Source: Dyadobacter sp. MSC1_007 (GTDB lineage Bacteria; Bacteroidota; Bacteroidia; Cytophagales; Spirosomataceae). From it: a stretch of DNA of 64,000 nt. The stretch spans positions 248,001-312,000 of the forward strand of contig NZ_JAMOZL010000005.1 in the NCBI RefSeq assembly GCF_023667495.1, written 5' to 3'. Each line of letters starts with the position of its first letter. Within the stretch, counting starts at the first letter, position 1. The translations under genes were made by a program, and so were the position numbers. The notes beneath the pieces are model-generated. The model worked only from the letters and a program-made list of their open reading frames with translations, ran no database searches and had not been told where the DNA came from. This document shows positions 35,146 through 44,005 of the stretch, piece by piece.

Positions 35146-37407
35146 TCATCTCAATGTATAACGCATTCCCAAAAATGCCCTGATTCCCTGATTAGGCGCA
35201 AAAACATAAGACGGATCGAACGTCAGGCGGTAAGGATTGTCTGGCGTTGCAATTACCTGTCCTTGTTCGTCGAATTTAACATTTTTGTCAAATGGATCGT
35301 TCGCGCGGGCGATAGAGTTGGCTGGCGGAGTGAAGTTCAGAAGGTTTTTGACACCCCCATAAATTTCCAGACCATTGCGGAATTTCTTGGTCATCTGGAT
35401 ATTTTGCAGGGACCAAACCGGCGAATTAGCCGCCCGCGGATCTTCTTCGCTTAGAATGGGTAAGCGCATTGGGCCGTAAATATTTCCTGTGTAATCAAAC
35501 GAGATCCCTGCTTTCTCGATTTCGTAGGAGACAGACCATGTACCCATAAACTTTTCGGTCAGCACCGGACGGAAACGGACGCCATTTTCCTTCTGATAGT
35601 TATCCATATAGGTGCCGCCCGCGATAATTTTCAAAGGGAAGGGAAAGTTGAAGTCGAGGTTTACGCTGACACCCTTCGAAACCGCGTACCCGTCGAGATT
35701 GTCGTAGATGATTTCGTTGGGATTGGTGTCGTAATCGGGCAATATGCGGTTGGTGAAATGGGTATAGAACACCGAAGCGTCGATTCCGATAAATGAGCTT
35801 CCTGTGACAATCTTCTTGACGAAATTGATATTCGTATTCCAGCTTTGCTCAGGCTTTAATGCTTCCTTTAGAATAACCTGCCGCGAGCCGGTCAATGCCG
35901 CGTGGTCTTCTGTAAAAAGATTGACGATCCTGAAACCACGGCCAATGTTGAGGCGCACCACATCGGTTTGGTTAAACTTATACTTGTAAGCCGCACGTGG
36001 AGTGAAAATGTTGCCGTGCCGACTGTTGTAGTCATAGCGCATACCCAAAAGGATCGAATGCGGGCCGGATTTGATTTCATCCTGCACGAATATCCCCGGC
36101 AGATAAATTTTGTCGGCATGGTCCTGGCCGTCCGAATAGCGGGTTGCGGGTGTATTATCGTTGTAAAATGTATATCTGAAAGGCGTACCGAACAGCAAGC
36201 TGTGCTTGCCTACTTCCTTATCCCAAAGCAACTGTGCAAAAGCGATTTTCTGGTCTGCATTGAAAGGAACATGACCATATGCAGAATTCTGGTCGTGCGA
36301 GCTGAAAGAATATTGCAGCGTGAGCTTTTCGCTGACAGGCAACTGATAATTGCCTAGTATCTCAAACCTTTTAGTATAAATACTCTCCCCATAAACGTCA
36401 TCACCACCCCGGTACGACCGGTTCCACTGCATTTGGCCTCCCCAGCGGTCTTCATAGTAGTAGCGGGCAGCGATATTGGCCTGCCGGTTATTTTTTAGGT
36501 TAAACGACCATTTGTTGAAAATAGAAATCCTGTTTTGCAAAGTCAGATCGGTAAACCCGTCCTTATTATTGTCAATAGGGTTTTGATAATTGAAATAATT
36601 GATACCCAATAGCGAGCTCGCTTTTTCTCCGGCAGCGAATTTGAAGCCCAAATCGACATTGTAATCGCGCCAAGTCGTGCTGAACACGTCGGCTGAAAAT
36701 ACGGGCGCTTTGGAAGGGTTTTTGGTGATAATGTTGATCAATCCACCGACAGCTTCGGAACCATAAAGGGTCGACGCCGGCCCCTTGACAATCTCGACAC
36801 GGTCTATCAAACTGTTGGGAATGCCCGACAACCCATAAACGGTCGAAAGCCCGCTGACCATTGGCATACCATCGATCAGCACCATGGTGTAAGGCCCTTC
36901 GAGGCCGTTAATGTGGATATCGCCCGTGTTGCAGACGTTGCAATTGAGTTGCGGCCGGACTCCATTCACATAGCTAAGGCCCTCAAATATGCTCGGGACC
37001 GGGTTTTTGTATATAAATTTCGAAGTAATGATGTCGACGGGCACCGGACTGTCGAGTTTGGAAACCTCCTTCATCGTGCCGGTAACCACCACTTCATCCA
37101 ATGCATGCGCACCCGATTTTATAGTAAAGTCCCTCGTCATGTTCTTATCAATCCTCACATTTCGCTCGGTAAGTGTTGGAAGCGAAACATAGCTCACCCG
37201 CACAGTGTAAACGCCCTTGGGAATACCGGTAATGCGGTAATTACCCGCCGTATCTGCCGTCGTGCCTATTTTTAGTTCGCTGATATATATAGAAGCACCA
37301 AATGCAGGATCGGTCTGGCCTTCGAGGGACACCTTTCCCGATAGCGTGAATTGCCCGAATGCATGGAAAGATAAGACGCTGAGTAGCAAAAGTATGAGTG
37401 CCTTCAT
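35146..37407 (-). CDS. TonB-dependent receptor with N-terminal carboxypeptidase-like domain
   Basis: A 753-residue outer-membrane receptor with a signal peptide ending at HAFGQ. Residues 20-100 are a CarboxypepD_reg-like domain (FTLSGKVSLEGQTDPAFGAS). The plug follows with ALDEVVVTGTMKEVSKLDSP, a Cys pair in RPQLNCNVCNTGDIHINGL, and VEIVKGPASTLYGSEAVGGL. The barrel extends to the final strand GIRAFLGMRYTLR. The Cys-x-x-Cys plug motif and the overall type resemble Bacteroidota receptors for metal complexes or cofactors, but the substrate is not fixed. It is a single gene. Confidence 0.93.
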   Translation of the reverse strand: MKALILLLLSVLSFHAFGQFTLSGKVSLEGQTDPAFGASIYISELKIGTTADTAGNYRITGIPKGVYTVRVSYVSLPTLTERNVRIDKNMTRDFTIKSGAHALDEVVVTGTMKEVSKLDSPVPVDIITSKFIYKNPVPSIFEGLSYVNGVRPQLNCNVCNTGDIHINGLEGPYTMVLIDGMPMVSGLSTVYGLSGIPNSLIDRVEIVKGPASTLYGSEAVGGLINIITKNPSKAPVFSADVFSTTWRDYNVDLGFKFAAGEKASSLLGINYFNYQNPIDNNKDGFTDLTLQNRISIFNKWSFNLKNNRQANIAARYYYEDRWGGQMQWNRSYRGGDDVYGESIYTKRFEILGNYQLPVSEKLTLQYSFSSHDQNSAYGHVPFNADQKIAFAQLLWDKEVGKHSLLFGTPFRYTFYNDNTPATRYSDGQDHADKIYLPGIFVQDEIKSGPHSILLGMRYDYNSRHGNIFTPRAAYKYKFNQTDVVRLNIGRGFRIVNLFTEDHAALTGSRQVILKEALKPEQSWNTNINFVKKIVTGSSFIGIDASVFYTHFTNRILPDYDTNPNEIIYDNLDGYAVSKGVSVNLDFNFPFPLKIIAGGTYMDNYQKENGVRFRPVLTEKFMGTWSVSYEIEKAGISFDYTGNIYGPMRLPILSEEDPRAANSPVWSLQNIQMTKKFRNGLEIYGGVKNLLNFTPPANSIARANDPFDKNVKFDEQGQVIATPDNPYRLTFDPSYVFAPNQGIRAFLGMRYTLR

Positions 37408-37629
37408 AGAATAACCGAATTATTATTTTACCTATATCTTAATATAAATTTAGGTAAACCTAAAAATAAAACTTGACAAATAAAAATATGCAACAGTGTT
37501 GCAATATAAAAATTACGAAACTATCTGTATAGTCAGTTTAGTTACTTACTATAACCGGAATTTTTCAAATAAATATTCGAAATGTTCCGGGCGCGTTCAT
37601 TCCTATTTATAAACCAATCTTTTTTGTCT

Positions 37630-38040
37630 ATGCTGAGAAGATTTCTAAGGCCCATTAAGTTACCGGCAGCTGCCGATTGGGGTGTATTAATTTTAAGGGT
37701 AGGTATTTCCTGTCTTATGCTCACACACGGTTACGCCAAGCTCACCGGATTCATGAGCGGGGACCATTCGTTTGCCGACCCGATCGGGATCGGAGAAGAG
37801 CTTTCCTATTTTCTGACGATTTGTGCAGAGTTTGGTTGCTCGATATTGCTCATACTGGGCCTGGGTACGCGTGCCGCGCTCATCCCGTTGATATTCACGA
37901 TGCTCGTCGTGGTGCTGATCGTGCATTCCGCCGATCCGTTTGACAAAAAGGAACATGCCTTGTCGTTCCTTATCCCTTACATTACCTTATTTCTGACTGG
38001 CCCCGGCCGCTTTTCAGTCGATAGCAAGTTGTATAAATAA
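37630..38040 (+). CDS. DoxX-family membrane protein
   Basis: A 136-residue protein with four hydrophobic helices: WGVLILRVGISCLMLTHGYAKLTG (typical DoxX opening), LSYFLTICAEFGCSILLILGL, ALIPLIFTMLVVVLIVHSAD and a last helix before PGRFSVDSKL. I start it at ATG 37630; the longer frame from 37582 adds a Phe-rich leader without support. The family sits in the inner membrane and is linked to redox or sulfur metabolism in some bacteria; the role here is unknown. Confidence 0.85.
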   Translation: MLRRFLRPIKLPAAADWGVLILRVGISCLMLTHGYAKLTGFMSGDHSFADPIGIGEELSYFLTICAEFGCSILLILGLGTRAALIPLIFTMLVVVLIVHSADPFDKKEHALSFLIPYITLFLTGPGRFSVDSKLYK

Positions 38041-38069
38041 AAAATGCCTTCCGTTGAGGAAGGCATTTT
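38041..38069. terminator. Bidirectional terminator between DoxX and aldo/keto reductase genes
   Basis: A perfect 12-bp stem (38041-38052 with 38058-38069) with a 5-base loop, A-rich and T-rich ends, placed between converging genes. Confidence 0.9.
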
Positions 38070-38074
38070 AGTTG

Positions 38075-39046
38075 TTATTGCGACCATTTGGTGGGTTGGC
38101 GGTCCCACCGGTGGGCCTTCATTTTTTCGGCAACTGCCGGGTCTAATGCTGCCCCATCACTTACGGCCACATTCGAACGTACGTGCGGGAGCTTGCGCAT
38201 ACCCGGGATCGTAGTATGAACATCCGGGTTATTAAGAATGAAACGCAAAGCCAGTTCGGGCATCGTCATTCCCGCGGGAATGTCTGCACGCAAAGCCTCT
38301 GCATGGTCAACACTTGCATTAAGATTGTCGGGCACGAAGTAGGTCGACCGCCAGTCATCGGCAGGGAAAACCGTTTCTTTGGTGAGCATCCCGGTAAGTG
38401 TACCTTCATCGAAAGGCACGCGGGCGATCACGCCGATATCCATTTTGCGACAAAGCGGAAACAAATTATCTTCCGGCGCCTGGTCGAAAATGTTGTAAAT
38501 CACCTGAACAGCGTCGATCAACCCCGTTTCCAGCGTTTTCAATGCGTTGTCGGGCTCCCAACGATTTACGCTAATGCCCCAGCGCTCCACTTTTCCATCT
38601 TTAGTCAGCTTCTGGATCGCCTCTTTCCATTCATCTTCCTGCGCCCATGCATCCTCCCACACGTGAAATTGTAATAGGTCGATCTGCTCGGTGCCCAGAT
38701 TTTTAAGGCTTTTTTCGGCATATTCGACAATGTAATCGGCCGGAAAAACATCTTTTAATGCGTATTCCGCACGTGACGGCCATTGACGGTTTTTAGGTGG
38801 GATTTTGGTTGCGGCGTAAAGTTTCCGGTCGGGATAACGCTTGATGAGATCACCGAGTATGCGCTCACTCAGCCCTTCTCCGTAGCCCCACGCGGTATCA
38901 AAGAAATTAACCCCCGATTCCACGGCCAGGTTCAGCGAGTCATCGGTCTCTTTGCGGTCCGAGCCAGTCCAGCCTGCAAGTCCCCACATGCCATATCCTA
39001 TTTCGCTGATTTGCCAGCCAGTTCGTCCAAAACGACGGTTTTGCAT
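38075..39046 (-). CDS. Aldo/keto reductase
   Basis: A 323-residue NADPH-dependent TIM-barrel oxidoreductase. The catalytic Asp-Tyr-Lys-His set can be traced: FFDTAWGYGEGLSERILGD (Asp and Tyr), AATKIPPKN (Lys) and LLQFHVWEDA (His). The C-terminal cofactor block is FILNNPDVHTTIPGMRKLPHV. There is no signal peptide. It resembles the YajO or Gfo-linked AKR group; the carbonyl substrate is unknown. It is a single gene ending at a shared terminator. Confidence 0.93.
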   Translation of the reverse strand: MQNRRFGRTGWQISEIGYGMWGLAGWTGSDRKETDDSLNLAVESGVNFFDTAWGYGEGLSERILGDLIKRYPDRKLYAATKIPPKNRQWPSRAEYALKDVFPADYIVEYAEKSLKNLGTEQIDLLQFHVWEDAWAQEDEWKEAIQKLTKDGKVERWGISVNRWEPDNALKTLETGLIDAVQVIYNIFDQAPEDNLFPLCRKMDIGVIARVPFDEGTLTGMLTKETVFPADDWRSTYFVPDNLNASVDHAEALRADIPAGMTMPELALRFILNNPDVHTTIPGMRKLPHVRSNVAVSDGAALDPAVAEKMKAHRWDRQPTKWSQ

Positions 39047-39110
39047 TGTAAAGTTTAGTTAGTGTTAGACCATTAAAGAACTTGCCTGTATTTATTTAAC
39101 GTAGAAGGGG

Positions 39111-39118
39111 TACATTTG
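39111..39118 (+). promoter_or_regulatory. Candidate -7 box (TAnnTTTG) for the M23-like peptidase gene
   Basis: TACATTTG matches the Bacteroidota -7 consensus, 64 bases before GTG 39175 and 97 bases before the alternative ATG 39208. A TTTA word lies 16 bases upstream, off the ideal -33 spacing. Confidence 0.4.
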
Positions 39119-39174
39119 CAAGACTTTTTTATTTGTGAGTCTCCTTGCCAATGTTCTTCAAAATTAGGGTTTAA

Positions 39175-39972
39175 GTGAAAGAAAAAGCGTTGATTAATGC
39201 ATTATTAATGACAGTAAAAAGAATGGTCGGGATTGTACTGATCGTCAGTATTACCGGATGGACCAATAAAAGTGAATCTTCCGACAAAATTGCAGAATAC
39301 TGTGCGGCTTTTCATCAGCTTCAGATGGATATCCGCGATTGTACCATTACTCCGGACTCTGCCAGGGCGGCATTTAGGATAGTGATGAATAATTTCCGGA
39401 CCGAGTTTAAGCGGGATACCTGCCGTGCTATCGACTCTTCTTATTTTGTATATCCGGTTAAATGCTATATGCCGCAGGAGTCAATTGGTGCTCGCGGAAA
39501 AGGTTACCGTCCTGATGGCTTCGATCTTTTTGATATGAATGCAAAGGGCAGCCATCCCGCACACGACCTCTTCGTCCGCGATAAGGACCAGGATAATATC
39601 GACGATCGTACCTGGAGACCGATAGATGTGCTCGCATTCACTTCGGGCCTCGTGGTAGCCACTGAAACCAGCTGGAAATACGATAGTGAATTCCGCGGCG
39701 GCAACTGGATCTGGATTTATGATCCTTGTCTGGACGGTTTGTTCTATTATGCGCACAACAATATTGTAGAAGTACAGCCGGGCCAATGGGTAAATGCAGG
39801 CGATAAGATCTCCGAAATGGGCCGTAGCGGCTATAATGCATACAAAAAGCGCTCACCCACCCACCTCCATTTAATGTACTTGCAACTCGACGCTGACGGA
39901 ATGCCTCTGCCTTACGACACTTACCAATGGATGCGCCAGGCCACTGTAAAAGACGGTTTGGAATCGGAATGA
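39175..39972 (+). CDS. M23-like secreted peptidase
   Basis: A protein of about 265 residues with an N-terminal membrane or signal segment (MVGIVLIVSITGW). The zinc ligands of M23 (LytM) peptidases are present: HPAHD near residue 123, and HLHLMY near residue 240. Between them lie LAFTSGLVVATETSWKY and YYAHNNIVEVQPGQWVNAGD, the usual M23 core with its SGYNAYKKRSPTH loop. It probably cuts peptidoglycan cross-links or another glycine-rich peptide. Start is GTG 39175; ATG 39208 is an alternative that keeps the signal segment. Confidence 0.85.
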   Translation: MKEKALINALLMTVKRMVGIVLIVSITGWTNKSESSDKIAEYCAAFHQLQMDIRDCTITPDSARAAFRIVMNNFRTEFKRDTCRAIDSSYFVYPVKCYMPQESIGARGKGYRPDGFDLFDMNAKGSHPAHDLFVRDKDQDNIDDRTWRPIDVLAFTSGLVVATETSWKYDSEFRGGNWIWIYDPCLDGLFYYAHNNIVEVQPGQWVNAGDKISEMGRSGYNAYKKRSPTHLHLMYLQLDADGMPLPYDTYQWMRQATVKDGLESE

Positions 39973-40038
39973 TTGGGATTGATCTATATAATTAATAAAT
40001 TGTAGATCACTCAATTACTATTCCTATAAAGAACCTCT

Positions 40039-41325
40039 ATGAACAACCGCCGTTCCTTTTTCCGAAAAAGCGCAGCCCTTGGAATGGGCGCATTTGGCAT
40101 TGACAGCCTTTTTAACCAGCTTCATGCCGAAGACTTCCGGCAAGCCGAGAAATACTGGAACGACAACTCCGAAGCGAACGACGATTATTGGTCCGTAATC
40201 CAGGATGCATACACGGCCAGCAAAAGCGAAATCATTATCCTGAATAACGGCGGTGTATCACCCTCGCCCATTGTGGTACAGGAGGCTTTGGAAAAATACA
40301 ACAAGGCAGCCGCACAGGGCCCATCCTATTATATGTGGCGCATTATGGACAAGGGTCGCGAGCCACTCCGCCAGCGTCTCGCCAAACTGGGAGGATGCGA
40401 AGCGGAAGAAATCGCCATCAACCGGAATGCGACCGAAGCATTGAATACCATCATTTTTGGATTACCACTGGAAAAGGGCGACGAGATCATCGGTACCATC
40501 CAGGATTACCCGAATATGATCCAGGCCTGGAAACAACGCCAGATGCGCGACGGGTTGGTTTACAAACAATTGTCTTTCGAGTTTCCCATTGAAAATGACG
40601 AGCAGATCGTGAAAGCGTTCGCGGATGCCATTACGCCGAGGACTAAAATTATCCACGTTACCCACATTATCAATTGGGTTGGACAGATTATGCCGGTTAA
40701 AAAGATCTGTCAGATGGCACATAGCAGAGGCATCGAAGTAGTCGTCGACGGTGCTCACACATTTGGATTACTTGATTACAAAATAGCTGACCTGGAATGC
40801 GATTACTTTGGCACTAGCCTCCACAAATTCCTGAGCGCGCCGGTAGGAAGCGGTATGATGTGGATCAAAAAAGACAAAATAGAGAAGATATGGCCGCTGC
40901 TTTGCAACAGTCAACCGAAAAGCGCCGATATCCGTAAATTTGAAACGCTGGGGACACGCAGTTTCCCGATCGAACAGGCGATTGGCGAAGCGGTGAATTT
41001 TCAGGAAGGGATAGGAAGCAAAAGAAAGCAGGAAAGGATCCATTATCTCAAAAAATACTGGGCCGGACAGGCGGCGCAAATACCGGGCGTCAAAATCCAC
41101 ACTTCGCTTAAACCTGAATTCTCGTGCGCCATCGCCGGGGTGAGCATCGAAGGGATGAAGCCAGAGGAGCTGGACGCGAAACTCATGAAAGATTACCAGA
41201 TACACACGGTGGGCATTAATTGGGAAAACATCCATTGCGTGCGCGTTACGCCGCATGTGTACACCAAAGTGAGCGATCTTGACAAACTGTTGGGCGCATT
41301 GGAAAAGATCGCCAAAAAAGCGTGA
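40039..41325 (+). CDS. Tat-exported class V aminotransferase family protein
   Basis: A 428-residue PLP enzyme of the class V (IscS/NifS-like) fold. It begins with a Tat signal (NNRRSFFRKSAALGMGAFG), which is notable because PLP enzymes of this class are usually cytoplasmic. PLP contacts can be read: Asp237 in VVVDGAHTFG and the Schiff-base Lys263 in GTSLHKFLSAPVGSGM. The N-terminal half has ILNNGGVSPSPIVVQEAL and NRNATEALNTIIFGL. No cysteine desulfurase active-site Cys loop is seen, so it may act on an amino acid or a related compound in the periplasm. Ends at a terminator. Confidence 0.9.
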   Translation: MNNRRSFFRKSAALGMGAFGIDSLFNQLHAEDFRQAEKYWNDNSEANDDYWSVIQDAYTASKSEIIILNNGGVSPSPIVVQEALEKYNKAAAQGPSYYMWRIMDKGREPLRQRLAKLGGCEAEEIAINRNATEALNTIIFGLPLEKGDEIIGTIQDYPNMIQAWKQRQMRDGLVYKQLSFEFPIENDEQIVKAFADAITPRTKIIHVTHIINWVGQIMPVKKICQMAHSRGIEVVVDGAHTFGLLDYKIADLECDYFGTSLHKFLSAPVGSGMMWIKKDKIEKIWPLLCNSQPKSADIRKFETLGTRSFPIEQAIGEAVNFQEGIGSKRKQERIHYLKKYWAGQAAQIPGVKIHTSLKPEFSCAIAGVSIEGMKPEELDAKLMKDYQIHTVGINWENIHCVRVTPHVYTKVSDLDKLLGALEKIAKKA

Positions 41326-41355
41326 CCGGTATTTGTTAAAAACAACACTTTACAG

Positions 41356-41394
41356 GGCATAGCCGTATCAAAGTCGGCTATGCCTTTCTTTTTT
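41356..41394 (+). terminator. Terminator after the aminotransferase gene
   Basis: A perfect 10-bp stem (41356-41365 with 41375-41384) with a 9-base loop, followed by a T-rich run to 41394. Confidence 0.88.
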
Positions 41395-41512
41395 AGCCGT
41401 TTATAATGGCCTGCGATTTGATATCAGGATAAAAAACCATTGAAACGAATGTTGGTCCGGCAGGATAAGCAATGCATTATTTTTGAAAAATCCTCAGTAG
41501 AAAATCAAGGCT

Positions 41513-42118
41513 ATGACACAGTTACGAAAAGGTTCTTTTATCAAAAAAGCAAAGGATATTAGTATGGCCGGGGCATTGGCGCTGGCTGTTCTGTCCGGGG
41601 TAGGGCTCACTTCCTGTTCATCCGGGGACGACGAGGCGGAATATAGTTATGAAGAAACGACTTATGGAAAGGGCATCCGTTCGCACATCAGCGAGGTAAG
41701 CCCCGGCGAGTTTAAGATTGTCAGCGAGGAAAGTGTGCCGGTTGATAGCTCTGCCGCCATTGTTTCCTATCTGGATGGGCATAAAGACACACTCAACCCA
41801 ACGGCCGCCAAAGCGCTGATCGATCAGGAAATACGGACTAATTCAAATGTCGGCCACCACAGCGGCCTGTCGACTATGCTGCTGTATGGCGGTATGGGGT
41901 ATTTCCTTGGAAGAAATTCAGGCAATTCGTATATGAACAACTACCGCCAGGACCCGAACCGTTCGAGAGGCTTTTATGCCAGCTCAGGTGCCTGGGCCAG
42001 TTCGCGGAATGCAGTCCAGGCGGTTGATGCGTCGCGTTCCGTGAGAACAGTCACGACCCGGCCTTCGGGTGGCAGGAAAGGGTTTTTTGGAAGATCGTCG
42101 GGAAGAAGTGGCGGATAA
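41513..42118 (+). CDS. YgiB-like (DUF1190/UPF0323-type) lipoprotein
   Basis: A 201-residue lipoprotein (lipobox VGLTSC near residue 35) with an acidic start of the mature part (SSGDDEAEYSYEETTYG), a middle with HHSGLSTMLLYGGMGYFLGR and a Ser/Arg/Gly-rich C-terminal tail (PSGGRKGFFGRSSGRSGG). This layout matches lipoproteins paired with glutathionylspermidine-synthase-like ATP-grasp proteins, such as the YgiB/YgiC pair. The partner gene follows after 12 bases. The function of the pair is not settled. Confidence 0.82.
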   Translation: MTQLRKGSFIKKAKDISMAGALALAVLSGVGLTSCSSGDDEAEYSYEETTYGKGIRSHISEVSPGEFKIVSEESVPVDSSAAIVSYLDGHKDTLNPTAAKALIDQEIRTNSNVGHHSGLSTMLLYGGMGYFLGRNSGNSYMNNYRQDPNRSRGFYASSGAWASSRNAVQAVDASRSVRTVTTRPSGGRKGFFGRSSGRSGG

Positions 42119-42130
42119 AATTTCAATTAA

Positions 42131-43306
42131 ATGGTAGTATTAAAATCAATACCCAATTCACCCGACACTGCCCTGCAAAATGCGGGCTGGGACTGGATGC
42201 TGGGCACAGATACGACCCCGTATGTGGTCAACGACATGGTTGTAGTGGCGGAGCAGCAGGCTGAGCAATACTACGAAGCGGCAGCAACACTATATGAAAT
42301 GCTGATAGAAGCCGGCCAGTATGCGATCGACCATAATCTTTTCAAAGAAATGGGCATTTCCGAGAACCTGGTCGAGCTCATTAAACTTTCCTGGGAAGAC
42401 GACCGGCATGTCCATTTATACGGCCGGTTCGACCTGGCAGGCGGCTTCGGTGGTGAACCGGTCAAACTGATCGAGTTCAACGCGGATACCGCTACTTGCA
42501 TTCCCGAGACCGCCGTGGTGCAATGGGCGCAGCTGCGCAATAACGGATTGGACGAAACACGGCAGTTCAACACGCTTTACGAAACACTGGTCGGGCAGTT
42601 TACCTACTTAAGGGAGACCAATTCTGACCTGACCCCGTCAATTTTGTTTTCGACAATGCGTGGTTATCCTGAGGATGATACCAATGTAGCTGTGCTGACG
42701 GAAGCCGCGAAAGCCGCAGGTTTTGACACCGAGTTTGCATATATCGACGATGTCGAGTTTTCTAACGGCGACGGTATTTTCTTCCAGGACCCTTCAAACG
42801 GTCAGTTTGTGCGGTTCGATTTCTGGTTTAAGCTGGTCCCCTGGGAATATGTCGGGGAGGAAGAGCCCGCCCTCGCCGAACTGCTCACTGCGATAGCCAG
42901 GAATCGGAAAGCATTGATCCTGAACCCGGCCTACACGCTGCTTTTTCAATCCAAATATATATTGAAAGTGCTGTGGGACCTGTATCCTTATCATCCGTTG
43001 CTTTTGCAAACGGAGCGTTATGCATTGTCGCACAAAAAGTCGGTCAGTAAGGTACTGTTCGGAAGGGAAGGCGCGAATGTGACGATATTGGACAAAGGCG
43101 GAGAAGTGATCGAGACCGCGAGCGGCGACTATGAAGGGCAGAACAAAATCTATCAGGAATATTTCGCATTTCCGACGGACGGTGCAGGCAACACTTATCA
43201 GGCCGGCGTATTCTATGCGGGAGAGCCTTGTGGATTGGGTTTCCGACGGGGCGGGAAAATATTGGACAATACCGCACAGTTTGTGGGGCATGTCGTCGAA
43301 AATTGA
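42131..43306 (+). CDS. Glutathionylspermidine-synthase-like ATP-grasp protein (YgiC type)
   Basis: A 391-residue protein of the GSP synthetase C-terminal (ATP-grasp) family. Motifs are GWDWMLGTDTTPYVVNDMVV at the start, LYGRFDLAGGFGGEPVKLIE (substrate loop), FNADTATCIPETAVVQWAQ, FFQDPSNGQFVRFDFWFKLVPWEY, and KSVSKVLFGREGANVTILD near the ATP site. It likely forms an amide bond between a peptide and an amine. The upstream lipoprotein is its usual partner. Acceptor and donor are unknown here; glutathionylspermidine itself is unlikely if glutathione is absent. Confidence 0.9.
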   Translation: MVVLKSIPNSPDTALQNAGWDWMLGTDTTPYVVNDMVVVAEQQAEQYYEAAATLYEMLIEAGQYAIDHNLFKEMGISENLVELIKLSWEDDRHVHLYGRFDLAGGFGGEPVKLIEFNADTATCIPETAVVQWAQLRNNGLDETRQFNTLYETLVGQFTYLRETNSDLTPSILFSTMRGYPEDDTNVAVLTEAAKAAGFDTEFAYIDDVEFSNGDGIFFQDPSNGQFVRFDFWFKLVPWEYVGEEEPALAELLTAIARNRKALILNPAYTLLFQSKYILKVLWDLYPYHPLLLQTERYALSHKKSVSKVLFGREGANVTILDKGGEVIETASGDYEGQNKIYQEYFAFPTDGAGNTYQAGVFYAGEPCGLGFRRGGKILDNTAQFVGHVVEN

Positions 43307-43549
43307 GGAACGCTTCTATTGCTTTAAGGATCAGGATATTGCGTAAAATTACGCGATTTGATGGAATTGATTGACCGCAGGCTCATTGAAACGACCGTTC
43401 ACTAATCTTTTTACAAAAAAGTCATCTTGTGCGGCGAAGTTTGTAAAAGTTTCAACAGCCGATTGCTGGTACGGATGTTTTAAAGGGCCGTCAGATTTCA
43501 GCAGCAGATCAGCAAATTCATCGTCCTTAATTCCTTAAAAGAAGTAGTC

Positions 43550-43882
43550 ATGATACACGAGAAAATATTCCAATTGAAAAATGGCAGAGAGGTCAAAGTA
43601 GTCGTGAAGCGTTATTTTTTACACGACAACCCACAGCGCAGCACCGAATGTGAAATATTGATCAGAGAACCAAAAGAAAAATATTTCCGCACACCGATAG
43701 GCGTTAACCATCCGCAGTACTGGAAAATGCGGAGATCCAGCGCGCAGCAGGCCAAAGTACTTTTAATGGAATACAGTGGCATCACGCAGAAGCAGATCAA
43801 TCAGGCAATCACAGAATTCAATCGCATAGTAAGCTATTCACCAGCTCAAATCGGGTTACAATACGAAAGCGAGCTGGTATAA
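43550..43882 (+). CDS. Small conserved-looking cytosolic protein
   Basis: A 110-residue protein of unknown family with a basic, mixed alpha/beta profile: EKIFQLKNGREVKVVVKRYF, a stretch IREPKEKYFRTPIGVNHPQY, then a helix QQAKVLLMEYSGITQKQINQ and an end LQYESELV. There is no signal or membrane segment. A terminator is directly downstream, so it is its own unit. A regulatory role is only a guess. Confidence 0.7.
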   Translation: MIHEKIFQLKNGREVKVVVKRYFLHDNPQRSTECEILIREPKEKYFRTPIGVNHPQYWKMRRSSAQQAKVLLMEYSGITQKQINQAITEFNRIVSYSPAQIGLQYESELV

Positions 43883-43931
43883 GGCAAAGATTACATACAC
43901 TACTAAAGACACATACACTAACGTTGAGGAT

Positions 43932-43976
43932 CGGGCATATCGAGATGCGAAAGCATCTCTTTATCGCCCGTTTTTT
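43932..43976 (+). terminator. Terminator after the 110-residue protein gene
   Basis: An inner 7-bp stem with a GAAA loop (43942-43948 with 43953-43959) is enclosed by an outer 5-bp GC arm (43932-43936 with 43966-43970) and followed by six T. Confidence 0.8.
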
Positions 43977-44005
43977 GTTATCTTATTGCCCGGTAACTCC
44001 CTGGC

